From NCBI GenBank assembly GCA_903868595.1, contig CAIPVV010000055.1:1-47211 (forward strand): DNA of 47,211 nt. The letters run 5' to 3'. Source of the stretch: an uncultured Pseudomonadota bacterium (GTDB taxonomy: Bacteria > Pseudomonadota > Gammaproteobacteria > Steroidobacterales > Steroidobacteraceae). The notes beneath the pieces are model-generated. The model ran no database searches. It saw only the letters and a list, made by a program, of their open reading frames with translations, and was not told where the DNA came from. Of this stretch, positions 7,974-16,429 are shown piece by piece (the stretch's first letter is position 1; every line of letters starts with the position of its first letter). The translations under genes were made by a program, and so were the position numbers.

Positions 7974-8117
7974 GTGGCGGCTGACCTCAAGCAGGTCGAT
8001 GCCGCGCTGGATGAGGCGCTCGACGAATCCTTCCCGGCGAGCGACCCGGTCGCCAGTCAGGTCGATAAAGGAGACTTGCCGCAGGATCCGCCTTGCGCAA
8101 GCAAGACAGGGCGTTAA
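7974..8117 (+). CDS. Small protein with SFPASDP motif (start uncertain)
   Basis: A short frame encodes ADLKQVDAALDEALDESF followed by PASDPVASQ and ends with TAA at 8115-8117. The core DEALDESFPASDP is a recognisable signature of a widespread family of small (about 50-70 residue) acidic bacterial proteins of unknown function. In this frame the only start is GTG at 7974, without a good ribosome site. A strong GGAGGTGAC and ATG at 7924 sit in a different frame, and 7924-8117 is 3n+2 long, so a one-base deletion just after the ATG would explain it. The frame between 7920 and 7974 (HESPERPEIPAFPAASP) is free of stops, supporting this. It follows rlhA on the same strand. Confidence 0.55.
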   Translation: MAADLKQVDAALDEALDESFPASDPVASQVDKGDLPQDPPCASKTGR

Positions 8118-8250
8118 GGCGGCGCAGAGCCTGTGGGACGGCCGCGGCTCCGGGAGGGAGCCGGGTGACGAGGGGAACTCCGCAGAGGCATCGCCGCAGC
8201 GTCAGCTGCGGCGGCCCGATCGCCGTGAAGGGCGAAGGTCAATCAGCGCA

Positions 8251-10359
8251 TTACTTGAAGAGTTCGCTGACGATATACGTGCTCACGGCGTGAATCTGTT
8301 CCGGTGTCAGGGCGGCCCCGAACGCGGGCATGTTGTTGCGCCCGTCGCCCACGACATGCATCACCGTTGCCAGGTCCGTGGCCTTGTCGAGCGGCGCGCC
8401 GCCGCCATGCCCGCCCTTGCCGTCTGCGCCGTGGCACGGCACGCAGGCCTGCTGGAAGATCTGGGAACCGGAAGCGGTCCCGCTGGTGGTCGCCATCACC
8501 GCGGAGACCGCGCGTGCTTCCGAGTCGTGTGGTTCGGCCGGCGGCAACTTCCCGTCCAGTCCGAACAGCCAGACGCTGTCACCCTTGGCCGTGCCGGCCA
8601 GCACGCTGCCTGCCGAATAGGCCACGACGTACTGCTTGCCCGCGTGTTCGAAGACGCTGGCGGAGGAGTTCATGCCCGCGCCGGTCTGGAACTGCCACAG
8701 CAGGCGCCCGGTGTCGGAATCCATCGCCGTGAGCCGCCCGTCATTGCGGCCCACGAATAGGAGTCCGCTGGCCGTCGCGACGGATCCGCTGTAGCACTGG
8801 TCCAGCCACCGGAAGCGCCAGACGAGCTTGTTCGTTGTGACATCGACGGCGGCGAAAATACCGCTGCGGGGCAGTGGTGCGAAGCCCACGACGCCGCCCT
8901 CGTAGTGCTTGCCCTCGGCCGGAGGCTCCTTGTCCCGGTCGCCGCCGATGAAGTTGCCGGGTACGTCCGAGGCGCAGACAAATAGCCGTTGCCGCCCGGG
9001 ATCGTAGGAGCTCGGTGGCCAGTTCGCGCCGCCGAAGAGGCTCGGGCTCGCGACCAGGCCCTTGTCCCCGTAGAACGGCGTGAAGATCTTGCCACCGTTC
9101 ACCAGAGGGTAGCCCTCGGGCGGGATATCCACCTGCTGCGGCACGATCGCATCTCCCTGCGGGTAAGGCTGCGTCGCGGCAGTGGCCTGGCGGGGCTCCT
9201 GCGGCACGGCGCGCTCGTCGATGCCGACCAGCGGCTTGCCCGTCACGCGGTCGAGCAGGTAGGCCCAGCCCGTCTTGCCGACCTGGGCCAGGCCCTTGCG
9301 CGCGACGCCGCCGAGGGTGGTGTCGAACAGGACGACCGGATTGGGCGCGTCGTAGTCCCAGAGGTCGTGGTGCACTTCCTGGAAGTGCCAGCGGTACTTG
9401 CCGGTCCGCGCCTCGAGGGCCACGATCGAGGCGGTGTAGAGGTTGTCGCCGGCGCGCACGGCACCGTTGAAGTCCGGGCCCGGATTGCCGGTCGAGAAGT
9501 ACAGCAGGCCCAGCTCCCGATCGACGGCCGGGGTTTGCCACACCGTACCGCCTCCGCGCTGCCAGGCATCGCTGCCCTGCGGCCAGGTCTCGTTGCCCGG
9601 CTCGCCGGGTGCGGGCACGGTGTAGAAGGTCCACAGCAGCTTCCCGTTGCGTGCATCGAAGGCCTTCACGCGGCCGCGAACGCCCAGTTCTCCGCCCGCA
9701 ACGCCGGTGATCACCATGCCGTCGTAATACAGCGGCGCGCTGGTGAGCGAGAACCCGGCCTGCCAGCGCTCGACCTGAATGGACCAGGCTTCCCGGCCCG
9801 TCTTCATGTCCAGGGCGACGAGTCGGCCATCGAGCGCACCGAAGAACACCTTGCCGTCGCCGAGGCCGACGCCGCGGTTCGTCCAGCCGCAACACACGGC
9901 CGTGATCTGGGGGTCCAGGTTGGCAGCGTGCTGCCAGAGGATCGCCCCGGTGTTCACGTCGAGGGCGAAGACATCGTCGGCCCCCGTGATGAGGTAGACG
10001 ACGCCGTTATGGACCAGCGGCTGGGCGGTTCCTGAATACTGCGGGCCGACCCCGGATCCGTTGAGGTGCGTGCGCCATACGCCCTTGAGCTGCGCGACGT
10101 TGTTTCGGTCAATCGCCGTAAGCGGCGAGTAACGCTGGTTGAAGAGGTTACCGCCGTTGGTTCGCCAGCCGTCGGTCGGCTGGGTCGACAGGGCCTTGGA
10201 GGAGAAGGCATCGACGCTCTGCGCCGACGCCTCGCCGAAACACAGCCCCAATACCAGGCTCGCCAGGGCAGCACCCGAAAAGAGCACGGCCGTCCGGAGT
10301 GCACCGCACGAAATGGCCGTCAACCGGCCCATACGCAATGCCACATATCGAATCATCAT
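8251..10359 (-). CDS. PQQ-dependent alcohol dehydrogenase with fused cytochrome c
   Basis: The 702-residue quinohaemoprotein starts at the ATG pair at 10359 after a G-rich ribosome site. A signal peptide runs to about residue 47 (FGEASA). The beta-propeller has the vicinal disulfide motif AVCCGWTNRG (Cys156-Cys157), a catalytic-region WDYDAPNPVVLFD and repeated W-docking motifs. A C-terminal haem domain has CVPCHG (about 639-643) and a likely Met ligand in NNMPAF (about 677). Type II quinohaemoprotein alcohol dehydrogenases oxidise primary or secondary alcohols in the periplasm and pass electrons through their own haem. Its 5' flank has eight C/G and seven A/T in a row. The frame runs upstream to 10611, but that part lacks signal-peptide character. 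The substrate cannot be read from sequence. Confidence 0.9.
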   Translation of the reverse strand: MMIRYVALRMGRLTAISCGALRTAVLFSGAALASLVLGLCFGEASAQSVDAFSSKALSTQPTDGWRTNGGNLFNQRYSPLTAIDRNNVAQLKGVWRTHLNGSGVGPQYSGTAQPLVHNGVVYLITGADDVFALDVNTGAILWQHAANLDPQITAVCCGWTNRGVGLGDGKVFFGALDGRLVALDMKTGREAWSIQVERWQAGFSLTSAPLYYDGMVITGVAGGELGVRGRVKAFDARNGKLLWTFYTVPAPGEPGNETWPQGSDAWQRGGGTVWQTPAVDRELGLLYFSTGNPGPDFNGAVRAGDNLYTASIVALEARTGKYRWHFQEVHHDLWDYDAPNPVVLFDTTLGGVARKGLAQVGKTGWAYLLDRVTGKPLVGIDERAVPQEPRQATAATQPYPQGDAIVPQQVDIPPEGYPLVNGGKIFTPFYGDKGLVASPSLFGGANWPPSSYDPGRQRLFVCASDVPGNFIGGDRDKEPPAEGKHYEGGVVGFAPLPRSGIFAAVDVTTNKLVWRFRWLDQCYSGSVATASGLLFVGRNDGRLTAMDSDTGRLLWQFQTGAGMNSSASVFEHAGKQYVVAYSAGSVLAGTAKGDSVWLFGLDGKLPPAEPHDSEARAVSAVMATTSGTASGSQIFQQACVPCHGADGKGGHGGGAPLDKATDLATVMHVVGDGRNNMPAFGAALTPEQIHAVSTYIVSELFK

Positions 10360-10642
10360 CAACCCCCCCCAAAAAAAGCTCGCCGCCAAAGGCCTGTTGT
10401 TGAATACCCTCGTGGCCAGCGCGCTCGACGCCTGGGCCCCCCGCGGGCGGCTAAGTATAGCCGCGGGTCGCCGTATGCTGCGGGGCTCTGGGCGAAGGGT
10501 GGCGGCCCGGAAGTGGTGCCGTAGCGAGGCCTCGGTGGACTCGATGAGTGCGGCGTCACGGACGTTCTCGACACGAACGTTGACCGCCTTGTCCCTGATC
10601 ATGGCACGCACGGTCGTGTACCTCTAGCCGGTAATATCGCCC

Positions 10643-11230
10643 TCAGGGAGGCCCTTCCATCTGGAGTTTCGACAAGTCGTACCCCTGGGCGCGCGCCCGC
10701 GCGAGGATCCCAGCGAGTGTCGGGCCATCCAGTGTCGGGTCCCGGCTCAATATCCAGAAATAGCGGCGACGCGGCTCACCGACGACTGCCCAGCGGTAGT
10801 CGTGGTCCAGGTCGATCACCCAGTAGTCCCCGTAGAACGGCCAGAAGAAAGTCACGCGCAGCTTCGTGTTGGGTTCTGCCGGGCTGGCGCGCTTGGCGAG
10901 GCCGGTGATTCGATCCATCCGGCCGTCGCCACGCCGGCATTCGTTGAAGACCGTGATCTTCCCGTCGGGGCGCGGCGTGTAGGTCGCCGACGTATCCGAT
11001 GCACACTGGCGCTGGAACAGGTTTGGAAGTCGTGCGACCTCGAACCACTGTCCGGCGTAGCGCGAGAGGTCCAGGCTCTCGACGACTTTCAGTTCGTTGG
11101 TGGGGGTGCTACCCCAGGAAGCCGCCGGCAGCACCCGCGGCAGCAAGGCGAGCAGTCCGAGTCCGAGAATCCGGCTCACCGGCCGGAGTGTTCGCAAGGT
11201 CAGCGCGCGATGGGCGTCCATAGGTAACAT
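10643..11230 (-). CDS. Lipocalin family protein (Blc-like)
   Basis: A 195-residue exported lipocalin. After a hydrophobic leader (ILGLGLLALLPRVLPAA), the mature part has the GxW box (YAGQWFEVARLPNLFQ), then CASDTSATYTPR, NECRRGDGRM, and YWVIDLDHDYRWAVVGEP with YFWILSR. These are the successive strands seen in Blc and apolipoprotein-D-like lipocalins. Such proteins carry lipids or other hydrophobic molecules in the periplasm or at the outer membrane; there is no lipobox here. Three ATGs are close; the one at 11230 has GGAGG 6 nt upstream and is preferred over 11233 and 11221. It lies 122 bp downstream of cysD on the same strand and may or may not share its transcript. Confidence 0.85.
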   Translation of the reverse strand: MLPMDAHRALTLRTLRPVSRILGLGLLALLPRVLPAASWGSTPTNELKVVESLDLSRYAGQWFEVARLPNLFQRQCASDTSATYTPRPDGKITVFNECRRGDGRMDRITGLAKRASPAEPNTKLRVTFFWPFYGDYWVIDLDHDYRWAVVGEPRRRYFWILSRDPTLDGPTLAGILARARAQGYDLSKLQMEGPP

Positions 11231-11351
11231 CATAGACCTCCCACGGCGGCGTATCGGGCTTGACGGCCCAAGCGCCCGACCCACCCTCCCGGCGGCGAGC
11301 CGGTCGGTGCGCGATACGGCTGGAACTCCATACCCGGCGCGTCCTGCCCAT

Positions 11352-12302
11352 TCAGAAATAGCCTTCCCGCTTCTGGCGCTCCAGAGAACCGCCGGCATCC
11401 TGGTCGCCGATCCTTCCCTGGCGCTCGGAGCTGGACGACGCTAGCGTCTCCTGCAGAACCCCCGCCAGGTCCGCCGCGTCCGATTCGATCGCGCCGGTGA
11501 CGGGCCAGCAGCCGAGCGTCCGGAACCGGACCGTTCTGTCAATGATCGACTCGCCCGGCCGCAGGCGCATGTGCTGCAGATCGTCGACGACGATCAGCGC
11601 GCCGTCCCGCAGTACCGTCGGGCGGGCCTCGGCAAAATAGAGCGGGGCAAGGTCTAGCTTGCGAACAAGGGCATAGGTCAGGACGTCCAGTTCCGTCCAG
11701 TTGGATATCGGAAAGACCCTCGCCGTTTCTCCCTTTCGGAGCCGCAGGTTGTACTGGCGCCAGAGCTCGGGTCGCTGCAGGCGGGGTTCCCAGCTGTGAT
11801 TCTTGCCTCGGACCGACACGATCCGCTCTTTCGCGCGAGAGCGTTCTTCATCCCGTCGTGCACCGCCGAGAATCACGTCGTACCGGCCCTCATCGAGCGC
11901 CGTCTTCAGCGGCTCCGTACGCATGACCGTCGTGTATTGGTCGCCGTGGTCGAAAGGGTTCATCCCGGCGGCTCGACCCGCCTCGTTCGCACGCACGATC
12001 AGCTCAAATCCGTTCTGCTCGGCGAAGCGGTCGCGGAATTGCAGCAACGAGTCGAACTCCCAGGTCGAGTCAATGTGCAGCAGTGGCAGCGGCGGGGGGG
12101 CCGGATAGAAGGCCCGGCACGCCAAGTGGGCCAGGACCGTAGAGTCCTTGCCGGCGGAAAACAGCAGTACCGGGTTCGCCGATTCCGCCACCGCCTCGCG
12201 CAGGATGTGGATCGCCTCCGCTTCCAGCCGCTGCAGGTGCGAGATCCGCGTCGGGGAGACAGCTTGGGCGGGAGTTGGGCCTTGGGTGTTGTCGTGGGTC
12301 AT
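11352..12302 (-). CDS. cysD: Sulfate adenylyltransferase subunit 2 (CysD)
   Basis: The 316-residue protein matches CysD (E. coli 302) throughout: NPVLLFSAGKDSTVLAHL (PP-loop at 49-54, with SAGKDS instead of SGGKDS), FYPAPPPLPLLHIDSTWEF, GGARRDEERSRAKERI (146-161), RVFPISNWTELDVL, FRTLGCWPVTGA, and the C-terminus LERQKREGYF. CysD makes adenylylsulfate from sulfate and ATP, driven by the GTPase CysN. No cysN or other sulfur gene is nearby. The ATG at 12302 overlaps the dabA stop by four bases (ATGA), so the gene is translationally coupled to dabA. The longer open frame to 12818 is a shadow of dabA. A paralog with a different acceptor cannot be excluded. The PP-loop and adenylylation motifs are intact. 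Confidence 0.85.
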   Translation of the reverse strand: MTHDNTQGPTPAQAVSPTRISHLQRLEAEAIHILREAVAESANPVLLFSAGKDSTVLAHLACRAFYPAPPPLPLLHIDSTWEFDSLLQFRDRFAEQNGFELIVRANEAGRAAGMNPFDHGDQYTTVMRTEPLKTALDEGRYDVILGGARRDEERSRAKERIVSVRGKNHSWEPRLQRPELWRQYNLRLRKGETARVFPISNWTELDVLTYALVRKLDLAPLYFAEARPTVLRDGALIVVDDLQHMRLRPGESIIDRTVRFRTLGCWPVTGAIESDAADLAGVLQETLASSSSERQGRIGDQDAGGSLERQKREGYF

Positions 12303-14764
12303 CGCGATTGCTCCCAGGGCTGCCAGCCGCCCTCGCGCCGCTGCTCGATGCAGCCGTCCCCGAAACGAAACAGGTAGAGCCACTGGTTGTCGACGAGCTG
12401 CCGCACCGTGGAATGCTTGGCGAGGATGCCGTCGATCCGGTCCCGGGGCGCGTCCACGAACACGGAGAGGCGCAGGGGCGTGTGCCTCCATCGCTCGCCA
12501 TCGTGCAGGGACTGGCGCGACAGTCCGATTCGCAGGTCCCCCGTGTTTCCCTCGAAGACGCCGATCCGCCCGCAAGCCACGTTGTGAAGCACCTTGTTGC
12601 CGCTCCCGTAGCGGTCTGGATCGACGGTGGAGGCGTAATACTGCAGGTTGATCCAGTGGGTAACCACCATCGGCGCAGTCAGGATGAGCTCGAGCACTTT
12701 GCCGTCGCGGTCGTCGGCCCAACAGTAGTCGTGGAGGAAGCTGCGTCCCGCCAGGTCCAGGCCGCGGGTGCGGGCCCGCGGCGCCACGATGAATGCGGCG
12801 TTGTCCGCGAGTCCCCACTCCGGCCGCGTTTCCGCCCAGTCCCGCGCACGCCGCCGATACTGACGAAGCAGGTCGTCGGGTCGAGGGTCGAGGGCCTTGA
12901 GTCCCAGGCCCGCCGCTCGCTCGGCGCGTGTCCGGTGGCCCGCGGCATCGAGAGTGCGCTGCAGGCGCTCAAGGTCCGGTGCATGGCTCTGCGGTAGAGT
13001 CGGTAGGTCATAGAGCTGCACTTCATCGGTCGTGGTGTTGTGCAGGGCGCCGATGGCGACCGTCTCCCGTGGGAGGTGGATTCCGCGATCCTGCAGTGCG
13101 TTCCGGATGAGGGAGTCATTGAGGAGTCCGGCGAGCGACCTGGCGTTGATTTCGCCGGTCTGGCCACCACAGGCGCCGCAATCCAGCCCGGCGGCCTGCG
13201 GGTTGTTGGCGCTTTGGCTGCCGTGACCGACGAGGACGAGCAGTCGCGCAAATCCCGTGGTCAGGCTCATCGCCCGCAGGATCGAGGCGACCAGATCGGC
13301 TTTGCGGCTGACCGAGTCACCAGCCGGCAGGCAGAGCTGGGGGCGCAATGCCCGCAAGTCGCGTGCCGCCAAGCCGATCGAATCGACCCGTTGTGAGGCG
13401 ACGCCGAAATGCCGGCGGAGGATCTGCGCGACATACCCCACGCCGAGTGTCTCGACGAACGTGAACGCGCCGGAGGGCAACCGCAGGAACGGCAGCCAGC
13501 TCCCTTTCCCCGTAAGATGGCTGGAACGCCGACCTGCAATCGCGGCATCTTCCCAGGAATTCCCAGTCGATTCGGTTACGTCCAGGGTCGGAGCCAGGAG
13601 ACCGGGCAGCTGAGGGCGTGACACCGGACTACCGATCGGCGTGTATCGGATCGGTAGCCCGAAGAATCCTGCGAATCCCCGGGTCTCCATCGAAGGATCC
13701 GTCACTTCCAGCGCGCGGCGGAAGCGTTCGGACCGCACGTCGATGCAGAAGACCAGTTGGGCCGTGACCGGTGCATCGCTTCCGGGCCTCACCGAACCGG
13801 CGTGGTTTTCTGCCAGGAGGCCGATCAGGCGATCTTGGTAGCTGATCTCGTGGGCGCGTTGCCAGCACAGTTCCCAGGCGTCCGATGGGTGCGGTGCCGC
13901 GTGGCGAGCGCGTGTCCAGCGATCCCGCCATGCGGATTCGAGTGACTCATCCTGGCCGTCGTCCTGGAGGAGCGCCTCCCAGCAGGCGCGGATCGCCAGC
14001 AGTTCCCGCAGGTGTGGGTCGGTGGTCCCAGCGAGGCCCGCGTTCCACCCCAGATAGGCGCACCAGGACGCCCAGCCCTGGATGCGTAGCAGACACAGCT
14101 GCAGGAAGTCCGTGGCTTGCTCTGGCGGCAGCCCGAGGCGTTCGAGAGACCAGGCGGTGGCCGCTTCGGCGCTCTCCGGCACGTCCCGCGCACGGGAGCG
14201 TATCTGCGGTGCGTGCATCAGGGGTTCGAGCGCATGGTCGACCTCCAGGCTGCTACGCCACCCCCCAAAGAGACCGCCCGCCTTGCCGCGGTGCCAGTCC
14301 GCCTGGTGCTCATCGAAATACGACGCGCAGTACTGGCTGATCTGCTGCGTAATTGTGTCGCGCCACCGCGGCCCGGCCGGCGCCGCCAACTGTTCATCCA
14401 GCACATCCGACAGCAAGGGAAGTCCCGACCGGGCGATGTCCGCTGCCTGCAATGCCGCTACAGCGTCATTAAGACTGCCTGCGTCGCCACGTTCCGCCAG
14501 GGCCCGGCTCAGGGCGGCGGGGCTGATCTCGCCGGTGCGCCAAGCGCGCAGGTACTCGCCCGGTGCGAGCGAGAAGCGAGCGCCACTCAGGCGTTTCAGC
14601 GAGGCGGCTGCCTGCTCGAACGGGCCGTCGATGAAACCCCAGTAGGGGTTGACCGCGATCTGGCGGTCCAGTGGCCAGTTGGGCGCGATCGTGCGAGCGG
14701 CCGCCTCCATCGCCGACGCGACCGCCTGTGCCGACAGGGAGCGGGTGATTGGGGCCGTGCTCAT
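12299..14764 (-). CDS. dabA: DabA, carbonic-anhydrase-like subunit of the DAB inorganic-carbon pump
   Basis: An 821-residue DUF2309 (UPF0753) protein. The zinc residues of DabA are all present at the right spacing: VFCIDVRSE gives Cys340 and Asp342; LVGHGSQSANN gives His514; GLDCGACGG gives Cys529, 15 residues after the His. Other family blocks are PNWPLDRQIAVNPYWGF at the start and HYCWADDRDGKVLELIL-like text near the end. In the DAB system, DabA hydrates CO2 to bicarbonate in one direction on the cytoplasmic side, coupled to cation flow through DabB. The start overlaps the dabB stop by four bases and the stop overlaps the cysD start by four, so one operon dabB-dabA-cysD is near certain. A C-terminal segment beyond residue 700 is well kept. 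Confidence 0.93.
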   Translation of the reverse strand: MSTAPITRSLSAQAVASAMEAAARTIAPNWPLDRQIAVNPYWGFIDGPFEQAAASLKRLSGARFSLAPGEYLRAWRTGEISPAALSRALAERGDAGSLNDAVAALQAADIARSGLPLLSDVLDEQLAAPAGPRWRDTITQQISQYCASYFDEHQADWHRGKAGGLFGGWRSSLEVDHALEPLMHAPQIRSRARDVPESAEAATAWSLERLGLPPEQATDFLQLCLLRIQGWASWCAYLGWNAGLAGTTDPHLRELLAIRACWEALLQDDGQDESLESAWRDRWTRARHAAPHPSDAWELCWQRAHEISYQDRLIGLLAENHAGSVRPGSDAPVTAQLVFCIDVRSERFRRALEVTDPSMETRGFAGFFGLPIRYTPIGSPVSRPQLPGLLAPTLDVTESTGNSWEDAAIAGRRSSHLTGKGSWLPFLRLPSGAFTFVETLGVGYVAQILRRHFGVASQRVDSIGLAARDLRALRPQLCLPAGDSVSRKADLVASILRAMSLTTGFARLLVLVGHGSQSANNPQAAGLDCGACGGQTGEINARSLAGLLNDSLIRNALQDRGIHLPRETVAIGALHNTTTDEVQLYDLPTLPQSHAPDLERLQRTLDAAGHRTRAERAAGLGLKALDPRPDDLLRQYRRRARDWAETRPEWGLADNAAFIVAPRARTRGLDLAGRSFLHDYCWADDRDGKVLELILTAPMVVTHWINLQYYASTVDPDRYGSGNKVLHNVACGRIGVFEGNTGDLRIGLSRQSLHDGERWRHTPLRLSVFVDAPRDRIDGILAKHSTVRQLVDNQWLYLFRFGDGCIEQRREGGWQPWEQSR

Positions 14765-16332
14765 GGGGTTCTCCGGGGGCTTGAGCAGTTGGGGTCATCG
14801 AGGCGGACGTTGTTGCCTGATGGCGTGCGGGGCGGCCAAAGCCGGAAGGTGAGGCGCGTAAATCGCTCATCGAGATACAAGCCCGCGTAAATCCAGTCAT
14901 AGAATCGACTTGCGCGTGCAGCGGGCGGGCGCTGTGAAAGGCTGGCTTGCGTCGCGTAAAGGCCGGCAAAGACCAGCAGGGCCCACACCGATAGCACCGG
15001 CGAAGGTGACGGCGCCGGGATGCCCAGCCGCCCCGCAAGCACCCAGTGCCAGCCGAGGTACACCTGGGTACCAACCGCGACCGCAGACAGTCCGGCGAGG
15101 TTCGGCCGCAGCCACAGGGCTGGAGACCAGAGCAGCGTCGCAAGGCCAAGGGCCAGGAGGGCCGTGGCGATCCCGGGGAGCGGCGGCAGGCCCGATGCCC
15201 GGTGCCACAGATCCGCCGAGACAGTGATAATGATCCAGGCGGCGAGAGGGGAACACGCCTGCCAAAGCGGTTTTGGGCTCACTGCGTCACCTGCGCTCCG
15301 GGCGATGATCTGCCGCTCCAGTCCGTCGCGAACAGCCTCTCCCGCGGTGAGGAAGGCGTGCGCCTTGTACAGCGAGTGCGCAACAAGGTGCAGAAGTGCC
15401 AGGTCGTAAAGTCCCAGTCCGCACTCCATCACCATGAAGCCCAGCTGCGAGCAGGTTGACCACGCCAGGCGTACCTTGATGGTTACGCGCGTGAGCATCA
15501 CCAGGCCCGCCAGCGCGGCGGTGAGGCTGCCGGCCACGACCAGCAGCGCTTGCGCAGGCAGTGACGCGCCGATAAGCGGTGCCAGCCGGATGAGCACATA
15601 GCCACCGAGATTGACGATGCCGGCGTGGAGCAGCGCCGATACCGGCGTTGGGGCTTCCATGACCTGCAGGAGCCAGCCATGCAGTGGCAGCTGCGCGCAT
15701 TTCAGCAGCGTGGCGGCGGCGATCAGGACGGCCGCCGCCTGCACGGCCAGAGGCAGGACGGCCACAGATGCGGCGCGTGCCGTCAACGTGGAGAGATCCA
15801 GGGTACCCCATTCCCGGTACAGCAGGACGGCCGCGGCTATCAGCAGTCCCTCGGCAAGGCGACTCGCCAGGAATTTCTTGTGTGCGACCAGGAGTGCCGC
15901 GGGACGCTCGGGATAGAAGGTCAGCAAGTGGTGCAGGCCGGCGCTGCTGGTGGTCCAGGCGGCGATGAGTACCCCGAGGTTAGGGCTGACCACGACGGCA
16001 CTGACGGCTGCGAGCGTCGCCAGAAAGGCGATGGCAAACCGTTTCTGGCCCGGTTCTCCCCGGAGGTAGCGGCGCGAATAGTCGCCAATGATCCAGCCCA
16101 GGAAGGCAATCAGGGTAAGGACGATCGGGGCGGCGGCAGCCGCCGGGGCGGCAATCCCGCTGCCGGGAGCGAGGAGGTCCCTCAGGCCGCAAACCAGGGC
16201 TGCCGCGAGCGCGCAGCGCGTGGCAACCACCAGCGCAGTCCATCCCCGGGTTCCCGTTGCCGCAGCAGCCAGTGAACCGATCAGATAGATCCCTGCGGGA
16301 GCCCATGCAAGCCAGTCCAGAAGTCGCGCCAT
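14761..16332 (-). CDS. dabB: DabB, cation-conducting membrane subunit of the DAB system
   Basis: A 523-residue polytopic protein of the NuoL/MrpA proton-translocating family. It shows the family core: LLKCAQLPLHGWLLQVME (conserved Lys and His), then APTPVSALLHAGIVNLGGY, and later a lysine in the SLYKAHAFLTAGEAV helix. At least a dozen hydrophobic segments are evident. DabB pairs with DabA to drive vectorial CO2 hydration using the cation gradient. NuoL-like genes outside a complex I cluster that are followed by DUF2309 are diagnostic of this system. It is the first gene of the operon, divergent from the LysR gene with 97 bp between them. The start at 16332 is the only reasonable one. Confidence 0.92.
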   Translation of the reverse strand: MARLLDWLAWAPAGIYLIGSLAAAATGTRGWTALVVATRCALAAALVCGLRDLLAPGSGIAAPAAAAAPIVLTLIAFLGWIIGDYSRRYLRGEPGQKRFAIAFLATLAAVSAVVVSPNLGVLIAAWTTSSAGLHHLLTFYPERPAALLVAHKKFLASRLAEGLLIAAAVLLYREWGTLDLSTLTARAASVAVLPLAVQAAAVLIAAATLLKCAQLPLHGWLLQVMEAPTPVSALLHAGIVNLGGYVLIRLAPLIGASLPAQALLVVAGSLTAALAGLVMLTRVTIKVRLAWSTCSQLGFMVMECGLGLYDLALLHLVAHSLYKAHAFLTAGEAVRDGLERQIIARSAGDAVSPKPLWQACSPLAAWIIITVSADLWHRASGLPPLPGIATALLALGLATLLWSPALWLRPNLAGLSAVAVGTQVYLGWHWVLAGRLGIPAPSPSPVLSVWALLVFAGLYATQASLSQRPPAARASRFYDWIYAGLYLDERFTRLTFRLWPPRTPSGNNVRLDDPNCSSPRRTP

Positions 16333-16390
16333 TCAGCACCCGGTCCTGATGAATCGGGCGCCAGTATCGAATTGGCGCGTCCCGTCGTAA

Positions 16391-16420
16391 AATAGAATGT
16401 TGTGAACAAACCGTTCTATT
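16391..16420. promoter_or_regulatory. Palindromic LysR-type operator between dabB and the regulator
   Basis: AATAGAA (16391-16397) and TTCTATT (16414-16420) are perfect inverted halves 16 nt apart. Between them, TGTT-GTG-AACA (16398-16408) is a second inverted repeat. A nested palindrome in the short divergent region, ending 9 nt before the regulator's start, is the classic position for a LysR-type autoregulatory site also controlling dabBA-cysD. Confidence 0.6.
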
Positions 16421-16429
16421 GAAGAGAAC

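Noticed and set aside
5855..7990. A 711-codon open frame antisense to rlhA
   Set aside because: rlhA matches its family along the full length; the antisense frame is an effect of high GC and has no domain.
11352..12818. A 488-residue fusion of a DabA-like end with CysD
   Set aside because: The N-terminal part is a shadow of dabA in another frame; CysD starts at 12302 with a normal length.
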